This document shows, piece by piece, positions 24,701 through 44,060 of a stretch of 64,000 nt of DNA. Source of the DNA: Gordionus sp. m RMFG-2023 (Eukaryota; Nematomorpha; Gordioida; Chordodea; Parachordodidae); contig NC_088776.1 in NCBI RefSeq assembly GCF_954871325.1, positions 4,657,985-4,721,984 on the forward strand, read 5' to 3'. Each line of letters begins with the position of its first letter. Position 1 is the first letter of the stretch. The notes below the pieces were generated by a model, which was not told the DNA's origin, did not search any database, and was given only the letters and a program-made list of their open reading frames with translations. The translations under genes and the position numbers were made by a program.

Positions 24701-27700
24701 TAATTTTATTTAAAAAAAACAAGAAAAATATTATAAAAATAAAATATATCCCAAAAAAGGAAACCTAATTATCACAAAAAATTGAGTGTATATTATTACA
24801 CTATAATACGATTAAAATGATCTGAAGATACATTTATCAAATATATATTTAAATTAAAAATTTTTAATACAATCCATTTTTGATAATGCGGAATATCTAA
24901 TGTATTTCATTTCCATTTTTACAATATATAATGATTGGCGTTTGGAAATACGTGGCAGATGCTACGATATCTAATTCATCAGCCCACGTTCCAAGTTGAT
25001 GTTTTTTGTATCAACTAAATGTTTGATTATGTCTTTTCCCATAAAATTACTTAAAATATCATTATTTACCAAGTGCATCATATAAGAGATAATAGATCCC
25101 CTTATAATTGCATGATGATCCTCGCTGCCTGTAATCTCTTTGCTCAAGCAGCTATAATAACAATTTCCGTCACCAAGAACTGCCTCAAATTTAGGTGGAT
25201 AACGTAAATTCTTAATTTTACGATGGCTTTTTATTCTTAATAACGAATGAGGAAAAGACACTATGATAGATGTCAGAAGGCCAATTCAAGATTTTCCAAA
25301 ATTTCTTCTACTTTAAATCCATTAGAAGTACCACCTCTTCCATGGGCTCAAATAAGAATTGATTTTTGCAGCCTGCCTACTTCAGAAGAAGGCTACACAT
25401 GTATTGGAGTTGCCTCTGATTATTTCACAAAATGGGTTGAGGCAGAACCCTTGAAATCTAAGACAGCTGAAGAGACTTGTAAATTTATTTATGGTATGAT
25501 TTGTTGCCATGGCTGCGTAACTGTAAATCAAATTATATAAATATATATCGGTTAAAAAGGTGCATTTATGATAATGTATAAACTTTTGATTTTATACAAT
25601 ATAGCTACAAATCAATGATCAAGCCGAGAGTTTGTGAATGAAAAGGCCACTAAACTACATAAAATGACAGGGACGGAGCAACGTATTTGCAGTGTATACC
25701 ATTCTCAAGCTAATGGGTTAACAGAAAGGTATAATCTTACTATCCAAAACTTAATGTAAGGTTTTGAGAGATGATCAAACACAATGGTTCTTCCGGGGGT
25801 ACTGTTTGCAATGCGAACCAGTGTACATAAATCTACAGGATTTACCCCATGTTATATGATGTATGGTCGGAACGCAAAGCTTCCATCAGACTTAAATTCC
25901 AAAACTGAGCCTTATATTGTTAAGGAAATAAATAATGATCACGGAGACCTCTGATGTAAATAATATTGAAAATGATTTTGGCAAGAGTGAATTGTTAAAA
26001 AGAATAATGAGCATGTACGATTATTCCCTTCTGTTAACCCATTAGCTTGAGGATGGTATGCACTGCAAATACGTTGCTCCGTCCCTGTCATTTTATGTAG
26101 TCTAGTGGCCATTTCATTCACAAACTCTCGGCCTTGATCATTGATTTGTATCTATATTGTATAAAATCAAAAGTTTATACACTATCATAAATGCACCTTT
26201 TTAACCGATATATATTTATATAATTTGATCTACAGTTTCGCAGCCATGGCAGCAAATCAGACCATAGATAAATTTACAAGTCGCTTCAGCTGTCTTTGAT
26301 TTTATGGGTTCTGCCTCAACCCATTTTGTGAAATAATCAGAGGCAACTGCAATACATGTGTAGCCTTCTTCTACAGTAGGCAGGCATGGAAGAGGTGGTA
26401 CATCTATTGGATTCAAAGTAGAAGAAATTTTGGAAATCTTATATTGGCCTTCTGACATCTTTCACATGATTTTATAAAATCAGAAGTGTCTCAAAATAAT
26501 TTTGGCCACCAATATTTATAAACACAAAATTAACAAATTTAACACTATAATAAACCTTTCAGAGAGTTTGTTATATCGTATTAGAGTTGTCAAGGTAATG
26601 TTCCTCAGGTGCAAATTCTTCCATTCTACATTTTGTATCCATTCACATGATGGTAAGTCAGCTGGGTTTTCCATCTGTAGCCATCTATATCATTATCCAA
26701 GACAATTGGAATGTAGCTATAGCCAACAATATATCCTTCTACGACAAGTATGGCATGGAGGGAATCACCTCCGCGAGTAACAAGGTCTAGCTCAACCTAT
26801 CAGTCCTTTCGATATCCCACCAGTGGACTGGGCCTCAAACCTCGTGGTGAATACCAAACTGCGGCTTCACACACAAGGGAAGAAAAAGGCTTAGATGCCT
26901 ACTGGCTCGCATCGGTCAGCAAGGAGCTCTAGTAAGCCTTAGAATAGACGAAAAATGCCAGCTCCGGTGGATAATAAAATTTAATAAACTAATAAGGGAG
27001 TTGAGGTCCGCAATCATTTCGCCTATAGACCATTTTCCAACACCGCCACCCACATCTACTTCCATCGACGACATCTGGATGGACATAATGAAGAAGCGAA
27101 CTACACAGACGATATAAGTCGCAATCGCTGAAGGTAATGACATCAAGCTAGATTTCGAACCGGTCTAGAATTCTTTCTTAACGAGCATTACAAACAAGAT
27201 TTTTATGGCATCGAACTTCACTCATTGACGGCAAGAATAGATTGGGATCAACCGTCGAACCTGAAGACCTCGAATATCGAGACAAATCGATACCATCTGG
27301 ATCGATCACCTCCTTTGTCAAGAATATTAAGTCATTGATACATAATGATAACGGTGGATCCCAGCCATCCACTTCAGGCTTTCCCAGATCTATCTTAAAC
27401 ATATTACGAAAGACAAGAAAAGCAGAGGTGAATAGAGTGTGGTGAGAGACGATCAACATAACTTTGTCCAGAAAGTAGCAAGAGAAGGGTTTTACCCACC
27501 GCGTTTATAGAGAGGAGGGAGACTGGAAGATCTAAAACGAGACGCGTCTTATATAAGGGTACCAAACAGATACGAACCCCTCATTAGACAAATGATCACA
27601 GCCGACATATTGCAGGTAGGAGATGAATCCACAATCTGCTCACCGATGTTTGTAATCCCAAAGTCTGACGGGAAACCACGAATCATTTCCGACTTTAATT

Positions 27701-30270
27701 TAATGTCCAACAATTTTATAGTATATTCATTCAAGCTAAAAACGCTACCAACTATCTCAAAGAAACTGTACAATGCAAGATGGGTAAACAAAATCGCTCT
27801 AAAGTCAGCCTTCTTTAGCGTACCACCACACGAAAAAGCCAGAAATATGTTCAGAGTAAAATGCGATACGCATACACGTTACAATCAATAGTACTAGCAA
27901 TTTGCAAGTGTATATCTGAATGATATAATAATATATGGCCCTTCCAGGGATCGTAGCAGAGGATACGATGAACCTTTTACTCAAACTTAACCATATTTTT
28001 CCATTTTAGTATTTCAGTTACTTTTACAACTGAAAAATATTATTATTATGCATACATTTTAAATAATATTTAGAAAAATTAATTGTATATATATCAAATT
28101 TTTTTTAAAAAAAAAACCTCATTTTAGTTTTTTTTTTCGATTTTTCTCATGAAATCGAAACTTTAGCATTCCAACTTTTGATTGGTCTTAGTGACATTTT
28201 CTTAAAATTTTATAAAAATCAGAGAAACTCATTATTTTTTACAAGGATTTAAAATTTTAATGAACCGCCACATTAAAGAAAAATAAAAATAATAGAATTA
28301 GAAACTATTATTTATTGATGTTAAAAATCATTATTAAAATATTTGGTATATTTTTTAGTAAATCTTTAATTGATTGACGCTTCATGAGCATAAGAATAAA
28401 TCATTTTTTCATACGTTGACCCTTAATGTCTCCAGAGATATAAGATCTAGGATGTCAAAAATTTGAACGATGCTTTAGTTATATGCACCTCCCCTGGAGT
28501 AAATCAAATATAGTGAACCAGATGGCAGAGAATTTTTTTTAAAAAAACTTTCCTATAAAATTAATTAAAATCAGAGTCGAATTGACAAAAATTTATGGGC
28601 ACTATACGAATCATTATAATCCTGGGTCATCACCGGAACTGACCCCATATATCAGAATTTTCCAACTGTTTCAAAATAGTTAATATTTTAAAGCCAAACT
28701 AACGTTTATAGCGTTCTAAGAAAGAAAGCATTTTACAAAACCGGGGCTGGTTCTATAGCCGCGAAACATTTCTTTACCCAAGAATTACTCGAGCAATTTA
28801 TGAATTTGGATATTGATTGATTTAAAAAAACATTTTATAGGCAAAACTCTATTGCTTGACCGACTGCTGATCAAGATTAAGGAAGGAACGGATGACAAAA
28901 TTGTGCTAGTGTCCAATTATACGCAGACTCTCGATATGTTCGAAAAGCTATGCCGGCTCAGAGGGTAAATTCTTTTAAATTCCCTTTTCTATAAATCTTC
29001 ATTTTCGATTTGAATATACGAAATTTTAACTTCCTTTTATTTAAAATTGTCTCCCCGAAGATATTCGTATCTACGTTTAGACGGCTCGTGCACTACCAAG
29101 AAACGGGCTAAATTGGTCCAGAAGTTTAACGGTGCTACGAAAGGTGCTGGGAAGGATTCGGTAAACGAAGATTTAGACAACAATCTCATGGCCCAACAAG
29201 ATAAAACGTTCGTGTTTATGCTGAGTAGTAAAGCTGGCGGATGCGGCCTCAACCTCATAGGCGCTAATCGGCTCATTATGTTCGATCCCGATTGGAATCC
29301 AGCTAACGACTCCCAAGCAATGGCCAGGGTATGGAGAGATGGTCAAAAGAAGTCTCAATGCTTTGTTTACCGATTTTTGGCGGTGAGTTTTGTGTTTCGT
29401 CAAATATTTATTCTATAAAATTTTCTATGACATTTTAATCAATTCGGAATAAGGGTAACACCAGATTACGTTTTTTTTAAAAAAAATTCTTATTAAATCA
29501 ACAAAGACCGGAACGATTGAAGAAAAAATATTCCAACGTCAATCCCATAAAAAGTCTCTGAGCGACTGCGTAATCGAAGATAACACCGCTTCCTCTTCCT
29601 TGAATTCAACCGATCAGCATTATTCCCGCGAGGAACTAAAGGAACTCTTTTCCCTTCCCCCTAATTCTTGCACGTCTCTTAGCGACACTCACGACAAATT
29701 GCGCTGCAAACGTTGCCTAACCATAATTCCGAATAATAAAACCGAAAATACTAATAATCTCGGCAACGTTAATCAACCCGACGAATCTCGGTTAAAAATA
29801 ATTTATTTTTTTAAATTCTCGCGTAATATATGGCGAACTAAAATAGCTTTACCAGCTGATCTTTATGACGCTTCAAAATGTATTTTAATAAATGAATCAT
29901 TAATTTAATAAGCACCATCTCATTCGTTACCTTGATTTTCTAAAAAAAATTTAAATTATCAAAATAAAAACTAGCATTTTTGCTCACCGAACTTTTATTT
30001 TCATTTTTTAGATCAAATTCCCGCCTCGTTACCGTCAATCAAATTCGACCGCCTCCGGAAGGCACGGACTGCACCAGCCCCGTCACTGACTGGCATCACG
30101 CTGCCGATAGAAAATCGCTTTCCAATTCTCGCGACTCCATATTCGTTTCGGCATTTTCGGCGAGTCGCTTCGCCGACGACCCCAGCGATAAAGAATCATC
30201 TGCTAACAAATGCGTTGTTACCTTCACTTTCTATCAGTTTTCTCACCAAGAACGCAGACTCACGGTCTGA
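15786..30270 (+). CDS. RAD54L: RAD54-like homologous recombination helicase (partial at 5' end)
   Basis: A SNF2-family translocase that acts with RAD51 filaments in homologous recombination. Exons: 15786-15921, 17052-17325, 18321-18637, 19009-19232, 20198-20377, 21678-21827, 22836-22943, 28841-28964, 29061-29382, 29507-29790 and 30012-30270; every phase agrees, giving about 792 residues to TGA. In order: the N-terminal [12 protein letters not shown] segment; HVVVDP...[11 protein letters not shown]; Walker A GLGKTLQC; the DEGH box with [95 protein letters not shown]; and the C-terminal [11 protein letters not shown] block. Relative to human RAD54L there are three low-complexity insertions: Ser/Pro-rich in exon 3, Asn/Asp-rich in exon 9, and Asn-rich in exon 10. 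The residue before MGLGKT is Asp ([10 protein letters not shown]) where human and yeast RAD54 have Glu. The first coding exon(s) are not seen. It appears intact. Confidence 0.93.
15980..17040. other. Unassigned higher-GC stretch in RAD54L intron 1
   Basis: This part of the intron is visibly richer in GC and more mixed in trinucleotides than the neighbouring introns, like decayed coding DNA. The longest open frame is 60 codons on the minus strand (16842-17024), rich in Lys and Trp/Tyr, without a motif I recognise. It may be an old transposable element relic. Confidence 0.3.
18649..18925. repeat. 40-bp minisatellite in RAD54L intron 3
   Basis: A unit containing GATTCTTCTTTCCTGGAAAG and then AAGGGATGAATGAAAAAAA repeats about five times at a 40-bp period between 18701 and 18925. 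An adjoining block with ATCTTCATACGATAAAATAG is itself duplicated at about 18653 and 18749. Each unit contains the small palindrome CTTTCCTGGAAAG. The array fills most of the 371-bp intron. Confidence 0.8.
19323..19509. mobile_element. hAT-type MITE family B copy in RAD54L intron 4
   Basis: Ends are TATTGTTGAATGGCTC and TTTTAACAACAC, with internal AACCCAATATTT and its inverse AAATATTGGGTTAGCC. These are weathered versions of the family's ends and of its subterminal AACGGCTAACTCAATATTT block. Confidence 0.55.
19960..20118. mobile_element. MITE family A, deleted copy
   Basis: It shares AGTCTAGAACTA at the left, GAAACCCGCCATT internally, CAGCTGACTTTTACA, and ATTGTCAGTCTAAAGATTTA then GTGTCAT at the right with copies 1 and 2. 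About half the family length is missing. Confidence 0.5.
20885..21015. mobile_element. GGCCCG-rich MITE family C, partial
   Basis: It carries CAGCCCGGGTTATGCGGGCC, GGGTCGGGCCTAAAAATAT and CTCCGGCCGGAAAAA, and ends in the family's GTGCAAATGATACTTCTTCAGG. Only one end is clear. A further isolated right end lies at about 18163-18202 (ATGGCCGGGCCATGCAAATG...GCAGGTCTC). Confidence 0.55.
22225..22407. mobile_element. hAT-type MITE family B copy in RAD54L intron 6
   Basis: The left end TAGTGTTGTTAAATCACCTAA and the right end TTAGGTAATTTAACAACACTA are matched inverted ends bounding 183 bp. The interior is the same subtype as 4443-4600. Confidence 0.75.
23410..23709. mobile_element. GGCCCG-rich MITE family C copy
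   Basis: It starts AGTGATCTGCATCGGACC, close to the nested copy at 5403, and ends in CCCG-rich DNA (GAGTCGGGTACGGACCGG). The centre is AT-rich. It lies in intron 7 of RAD54L. Confidence 0.6.
24426..24822. repeat. Tandem duplication of about 198 bp
   Basis: Two nearly identical units sit head to tail (boundary about 24623). Each contains GCAATAATATTAAAACTGGC, AAAACGATATRCATAATTTT and GAAACCTAATTATCACAAAA. The near identity implies a recent duplication. It is non-coding and in RAD54L intron 7. Confidence 0.85.
24893..25261 (-). pseudogene. OTU-type cysteine protease domain relic
   Basis: The minus-strand reading contains the OTU catalytic block [14 protein letters not shown] followed by [13 protein letters not shown], then after a break the block [16 protein letters not shown] that resembles the second conserved OTU region. 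The Cys of DGNC is present. OTU domains cleave ubiquitin chains in host proteins and are also carried by several kinds of mobile element. This fragment lies against the Gypsy fossil at 25.25 kb in RAD54L intron 7, so it is most likely element-derived. It is damaged and has no promoter or full-length context. A second, divergent OTU lies at 60.96-61.4 kb. Confidence 0.6.
25247..26510. mobile_element. Inverted pair of Ty3/Gypsy-type integrase fossils
   Basis: A plus-strand copy (about 25247-25930) and a minus-strand copy (about 25939-26510) of the same integrase region lie as a palindrome meeting near 25.93 kb. Recognisable parts are the zinc-binding segment ([12 protein letters not shown]), the catalytic-core stretch with [11 protein letters not shown], and [18 protein letters not shown]. 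This is the Gypsy/KRBA2-like integrase type. Both copies are fragmentary fossils with several breaks each. The two arms are still alike, so the inversion-duplication may be younger than the original insertion. No long terminal repeats are visible. Confidence 0.75.
26750..27960 (+). mobile_element. Retroelement reverse transcriptase fossil
   Basis: A fragment with a reverse-transcriptase N-terminal block ([20 protein letters not shown]) and a short [10 protein letters not shown] block that corresponds to the catalytic YxDD region. It is preceded by decayed plus-strand coding-like DNA from about 26.75 kb. The type is LTR- or DIRS-like, which I cannot decide. It is broken in several places with internal loss; no terminal repeats are seen. 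It lies in RAD54L intron 7 next to the integrase fossils but does not obviously belong to them. Confidence 0.6.
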
Positions 30271-30323
30271 CTGAACATTTATACATTATTTTTAACTTAT
30301 GAAATAACCATTTTTTAAAAAAA

Positions 30324-30329
30324 AATAAA
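30324..30329 (+). promoter_or_regulatory. Candidate RAD54L polyadenylation signal
   Basis: AATAAA lies 54 bp after the RAD54L stop codon. The surroundings are AT-rich, so chance occurrence is possible, but the distance is typical. Confidence 0.4.
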
Positions 30330-31137
30330 TTATATAATTCATCCCTAAACTTTTTTTTTAAACTCAGAAATCAAATGTAATATTTTATAGCATTTCTAAC
30401 AATTTTGATATGTCATTTACTAGATTTAATATATATTTTAAAAAAATGAATTAATTATTGTATTTTGTATGCAATTATCGAATGTAAAATATATTTTTAT
30501 TTAAACGCATAACTGTCTTAATATTTTGAATTACGATTATCATAAGATGCAAAAATGTTTTGAATAGGGTAAAATACTTTGGCAACCTTGATATTGCGAC
30601 GTAGTTGATTTTTGAGTTGCGATTTAAAAATCGGGTATTAATATAATAGACATGACGCAGCCTAAATAAAGCTCTCTCATTCATATCTCGCGAGTCTTTG
30701 ATTATCACCACCTATTTTTTTATTAAATTAATTCTCTGCTACAAATAGGGCATTAACTAGAAGTTTTTTCTTAGGCAGGGCATTGAAAGGCTTAAATTTG
30801 TTTTTGCATATTTTGATTATAAATTTCTATGGTGTATTAACAGATTTAGAATATGAATCAGGTAATGAATAAAATCATGCAATATATCATATAATTGGTA
30901 ATTAAGTAAATATTAATCTTAATTTATTCGATATTTACCCAGAATTTATATAATATTTATAAATGATAATTTAAATATAATTTTAAAAATTTATTCATCT
31001 TATATATATTTTTTTATTAAGTAAATGAAAATGGCCAAAATATTCATTATTTCGTGAGGAAGGGGCGGTGGCTCTTATTCTATAGTGTAGGCATTTCTTC
31101 AAATATGTAATATAATAACTTATATCCTAAAAAGGAA

Positions 31138-31325
31138 AAATAAGAAGGCAGACGATAATATAACTTTCAAATACAAATCCGTTTTTTTTAAAACTTATTT
31201 AAAATTTTGAATCGACGATATTAATAAAAAAGGCAACCTCAATTTAAACAAGGAATTCGTTACGTTTTATTTTTATTAAAAAATTACCGCAAAACGTAAA
31301 CGCTCAATTTGTGTACGCTATAAAT
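31138..31325. mobile_element. Harbinger-end MITE, copy 2 (one half)
   Basis: This is the reverse complement of about 7954-8130: it ends ACGTAAACGCTCAATTTGTG and contains GGCAACCTCAATTTAAACAA and the GGCAGACGATAATATAACTT block. Only one terminus is present. The intergenic DNA around it (30271-33264) is otherwise AT-rich and, apart from the array at 31679, shows no gene. Confidence 0.7.
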
Positions 31326-31678
31326 AAGGGTATGAAAAAGATGCTGGCGGAACCATTTCAAAATACAATTGTGAAACTTATGCTAATATAGAATCCATGA
31401 GATCCTTGAACCGGAAACCCGCGGATAAATTTATGATCAAGATTAAAATATTATGGCACCTGGCCAAAATAAAGAAAAACGTCAATATGTTATCCTTAAT
31501 TTGTGCCCTTGATATTCTTTGACCCGGGATACTGACTCAACCTTGTGTTAATGGCGTATTTTTAAGCTATTCTAATATTTTATTTCCGATATTTAGAGAG
31601 GATCACTCTTCTATCATACTCTGAATTTATAGGTGAAACAGTAAAATATTTTAAAAAATATTTATGTAATATATCAGA

Positions 31679-32354
31679 TATCGAACGAGCTCATATATAT
31701 TATATACATGTATATATTATTCTTCCTGCCAGGTCTTACCAAGAATTTTAGATAATTTTTCTTAATTTAATTTTTTTTTTACAAGGCTCGCCATTACTAA
31801 AACCCTTATTTTTTAAAATCTTAATACCGGCCAGCTCTGAACTGGGGCTATATCGAACGAGCTCATATATATTATATACATGTATATATTTTTCTTCCTG
31901 CCAGGTCTTACCAAGAATTTTATTTTTCTTAATTTAATTTTTTTTTACAAGGCTCGCCATTACTAAAACCCTTATTTTTTAAAATCTTAATACCGGCCAG
32001 CTCTGAACTGGGGCTATATCGAACGAGCTCATATATATTATATACATGTATATATTTTTCTTCCTGCCAGGTCTTACCAAGAATTTTATTTTTCTTAATT
32101 TAATTTTTTTTTACAAGGCTCGCCATTACTAAAACCCTTATTTTTTAAAATCTTAATACCGGCCAGCTCTGAACTGGGGCTATATCGAACGAGCTCATAT
32201 ATATTATATACATGTATATATTTTTCTTCCTGCCAGGTCTTACCAAGAATTTTAGATAATTTTTCTTAATTTAATTTTTTTTTTACAAGGCTCGCCATTA
32301 CTAAAACCCTTATTTTTTAAAATCTTAATACCGGCCAGCTCTGAACTGGGACTA
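31679..32354. repeat. Four-unit tandem array, 166-172 bp per unit
   Basis: Units start at 31679, 31851, 32017 and 32183 (lengths 172, 166, 166, 172). Each begins TATCGAACGAGCTCATATA and ends CCGGCCAGCTCTGAACTGGG. The first and last units share a 6-bp stretch (TAGATA) that is missing from the middle two, which fits expansion by copying of the inner units. Each carries the palindrome TATATACATGTATATA. It is non-coding. Confidence 0.92.
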
Positions 32355-33264
32355 TAACTGCTTTATAATACTTAATAAAAAAAATAATATGATACCAATT
32401 ATTACATCAATTTATAAAATTTTAAAATAACTTTTACTTTTTTTTTTACAAGAAAAAAATAATATTATATTAAATATAATTGCATAAGAAATTGTCGCAT
32501 TGATAAAATGAAAATAAAATAAGACTTATATAAATATTTAAATTTTATCGTAAAATGAAAAATATCGTGTTTTACTTTTAAATTACTAACCTAATAAAAA
32601 AAATAAATAAAATTCGCGTTTTTATACAATTTTTACATGTTTTTCAAATTTTTTTTTAAAACAATATATGATTTTTTTTTTATTTTGAATTTTCAAATTC
32701 CAGATAAATTTGTTTTTTTTAATTTTTGACCCAATTTCGACAGAAATAACTAACTTAATCATTAACCAGTAGTATTGATTAATTTATTTTTTAATTTAAA
32801 ATAATTGTACTTTATTTTGTAAAAAAGAAACACAATTTTTTATAAGAATTTTATATTTTTTATTGTTACAAAAAAATTGAGAAAGTTACATTGTTATTTT
32901 AATTTAAAAAAAATAAAAAGTGAAAGTATTTTTACGTTATTTTCGATTTAACTAACATTTTTGAACTGCGAAAAAAAGATAGTGTAAGCTCTAGGGAAGT
33001 GGCAGTGAGAAAGGATAAGATGATGTTTTAAAAATTCAAATCCATTCTCTTATGAATAAAAAAAAATATATTTATATAAATTCTCTAATCAATTTTTTTT
33101 TTAGCTTTCTTTTAAAAATAAAATAAATATAGCAACGGTATTAAAATCAAAATGATATATTTTTCTTACGAATTTTAGTTTCCCTAAATGTTAATAAGAT
33201 CCCCAAAAAATTGATTAAAATATAGGAAGAGATTTATTGCATTCCAATTCATTTAACCTGAGCT

Positions 33265-41518
<8,254 letters not shown>

Positions 41519-41556
41519 TATTATTTAAAAAACCTGTAAAAGCAAATCGAAACCAA

Positions 41557-41562
41557 AATAAA
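41557..41562 (+). promoter_or_regulatory. Candidate polyadenylation signal of the protease gene
   Basis: AATAAA lies 39 bp after the TAA stop codon at 41518. The distance is typical for an animal mRNA with a very short 3' UTR. Confidence 0.45.
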
Positions 41563-41867
41563 ATCTGGCATTTCATTTTTTAAAACATACTTATATTTTT
41601 TTGTGAGGAATAAAAAAATATCCAAAAGTGAAATTATATTTTTTTAGGGAGTAAATTTTGACAAATAGCAAGAAAGACAAATTTAGCTGATTTATTTAAT
41701 CCTGCTAAAATAATACAATACCTTATAATGCCATTATTACAGACAAAATATAAATTTTGATCTTAAGCAATTTACAAAAACTCATTATGCCATTTATTTT
41801 AAAAAAATTTCAAGCTTTTTTTTTAATGATTTTAATCGCATTTATAACGTATATACAAGATATCTGC

Positions 41868-42132
41868 TGATGTACTTTTTGCACGGCACTGCCCGGCCTG
41901 GTCTGAATATTTATTTTTAAAATTTTTAGGTCCGGCCCAGATTTTCTTAAAAAATATATTCTATTTAATTTTTAATTTTTATAGCTAATAATAATGGCGA
42001 TTTAAAATATTTGGTTTTTAAAATGTACCGCCCGATCCCAGTATTTTTTAGACCCCTCCCGGGTACATTTTAAAAAAAATTAAAATATGGCCAGGCGTTT
42101 AATGCTGGGCTTAGAGTCGGGCCTGCAGGTCT
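41868..42132. mobile_element. GGCCCG-rich MITE family C copy between protease and inhibitor genes
   Basis: The left end AGATATCTGCTGATGTAC and the right end GGGCCTGCAGGTCT, with the ATAATGGCGATTTAAAATAT core, match 33763-33982. It lies between the 3' ends of the convergent protease and antistasin genes. Confidence 0.7.
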
Positions 42133-42204
42133 CAGGCTTACATGATCATATTTCAAAATATTGATATTCAACATAAAATGATAAAAATGTAATTTTAAAT
42201 CCCT

Positions 42205-43705
42205 TCTATAATTCAGATGCTCCCTGTAAAAACAATGATCCTGGTTGTAAGAATTATAGGAACTCGAGATTGAAGGAATAGGTGTAGGTACAGTATTACA
42301 TTGTCACATGTTATAACCATCAACGTTTAAAGTTATAGTTTATACAAGATATTTGGCAAACTCAGGTTGTTTGCAAGTGCAAGTCGGGTGGTATTATCCC
42401 AATCTTTAGAAACATTTCCATAGAGGCACCTGATTAGGCAAGCTGGATGGCAGTCGAGTAGTCGTTTTCAGGGCCGAACCCCACTGTGTTCTGCTTCTGT
42501 AAAAATTAAGAAGTTCACATAAAAACGCCCAATTTAGCCTCAAAAGAGTCCATAAAATTTTTGGTAAAAATCAAATACGGGGATGTTGACTCAAGGTTTT
42601 GCAGGATAGTGTAATGGAATCAGGTTCCAGGATTTTAAACTCTATTTAACGGAAAATTTGATAAAAGGAACTTAATAAGAATCCGATTTTTCAAAAGAGT
42701 GTTGAACCAACCCTAGACCTATATTACCCCCGACTTTCATGGGTTACCCTTAATTTGGTCTGCGATAAACTAAACACCATTAAATTTATGAACCCTTGTG
42801 GGGTTTCACAGACAGGTTATAACTAAATTAAATCCATTTTTTTTTATTGTTAAATAATGGGTGTATAAGTAGATCGTATCCAATTCGGACATTTTTGATT
42901 TTAGAGTGCCGTAAATTTTTGAAAATTAGACTTTTCTTTCCCGAAAATAACTATAGAAGTAGGAATCCCCCATCATTAGGGCTATAATTTTCATCATATG
43001 CTAAATAGTTTTTGTCTCAAGTAATTTTTTTTTCTTCTCCGAACGAATTCATATTTAGATTTTTTCCCCAAACCCCGAATTTTCCGGAGCACAACCGGTA
43101 AATAGAAAATGATATTATATAAAACTAACTTTTATTTATTAAATTTAATAATCCTCGAGGCCCATCATTGGCAAAATGTTTAACATGGTTTCTAAATTAG
43201 TGTTGTTTAACGGGTCGATTCAAACCGATTTTTAAAAGCGGCTAACCCGCTCCGGAAAAATATTGTCTAAGCTTCGAAATTTCGTTTAACAGATGTTCAA
43301 GCCGTTGTGCCACCTGTGAGCGAAATCCGTAGGCTTGCATAATATTTTTCCTAATAAATTATTAAGTAGCTGTTTATACATTTTTAAAGTTTTGTTTCTT
43401 TTTAATAGTAAATACATTTTATGATTTATCTTTCTTTATAAATTTTCGCTAAAAAATTTTTTTTTTGACAAATTATTTTATTTTTATTATATTAAAACCA
43501 ATTTTAGTAAATAAATTTGAAGTCTCAAAGACAAATCATTTTTTAATAGTGATGTCCCAGATTTACCTCCGAGCCCTGGTCTCCCCTATAATATAACCAT
43601 AGATAGACTAATCTATTAATAAAATCAACAAATTATTTACTCGAAATGCTTTGGATTGATGTTGAATATGGAAAATAGTGCAACGATGATCAAATTTCAT
43701 AAAGA
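42205..43705 (-). pseudogene. Antistasin-type inhibitor relic A
   Basis: A decayed member of the antistasin family. The minus strand from about 42482 to 42205 has the first domain start (CHPACLIRCLYGN), then the remains of a second domain and the Tyr/Asn-rich tail, with more than one frame change and internal stops. A degenerate signal-peptide exon lies at about 43640-43705, followed by the same exon-intron boundary sequence as the sister genes. The intron holds a family B MITE (43197-43377). It is the copy nearest the protease gene and the most damaged. Confidence 0.75.
43197..43377. mobile_element. hAT-type MITE family B, right end lost
   Basis: It starts TAGTGTTGTTTAACGGGTCG and keeps the family interior (GCTAACCCGCTCC, GATGTTCAAGCC, CTTGCATAATATTTTTCCTA). 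The terminal CAACACTA at the right is missing. It lies in the intron of antistasin relic A. Confidence 0.65.
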
Positions 43706-44060
43706 TTTAAAATTAATTTTATTCCTATTACAGATACATTTTTAGAATTATTTTTTTATAAATAATTAATTTTTAATTAATACACAACGTGGTTGAAACC
43801 AAAGATGTGAACACAATACTTGTGATAAAAGAATTCCTAATTAGCAACAGGTTTTTTGAAATAATATCAGATTTCACACTATTTAAAGATACTCTTCATA
43901 AAATATAATACCCTTATCCTATCCAGTTCCACTGTTGTGAAATTATTTTCAAAGGATTTATTTTAGTGAAAAAAAAATTTCAAAAGACATACAGAATATA
44001 TTATTTATTTTAGTATGTGTAATTATTTACATTTCAAATTTGAATAAAAATTATTTTCCT

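Noticed and set aside
31679-32354. CRISPR-like array
   Set aside because: The units are contiguous tandem repeats without unique spacers, in a eukaryotic context.
43543-43586. Second pogo-like element, from CCCTGGTCTCCCCTATA near 43570
   Set aside because: Only one end resembles the pogo terminus and no opposite end or coding part was found.
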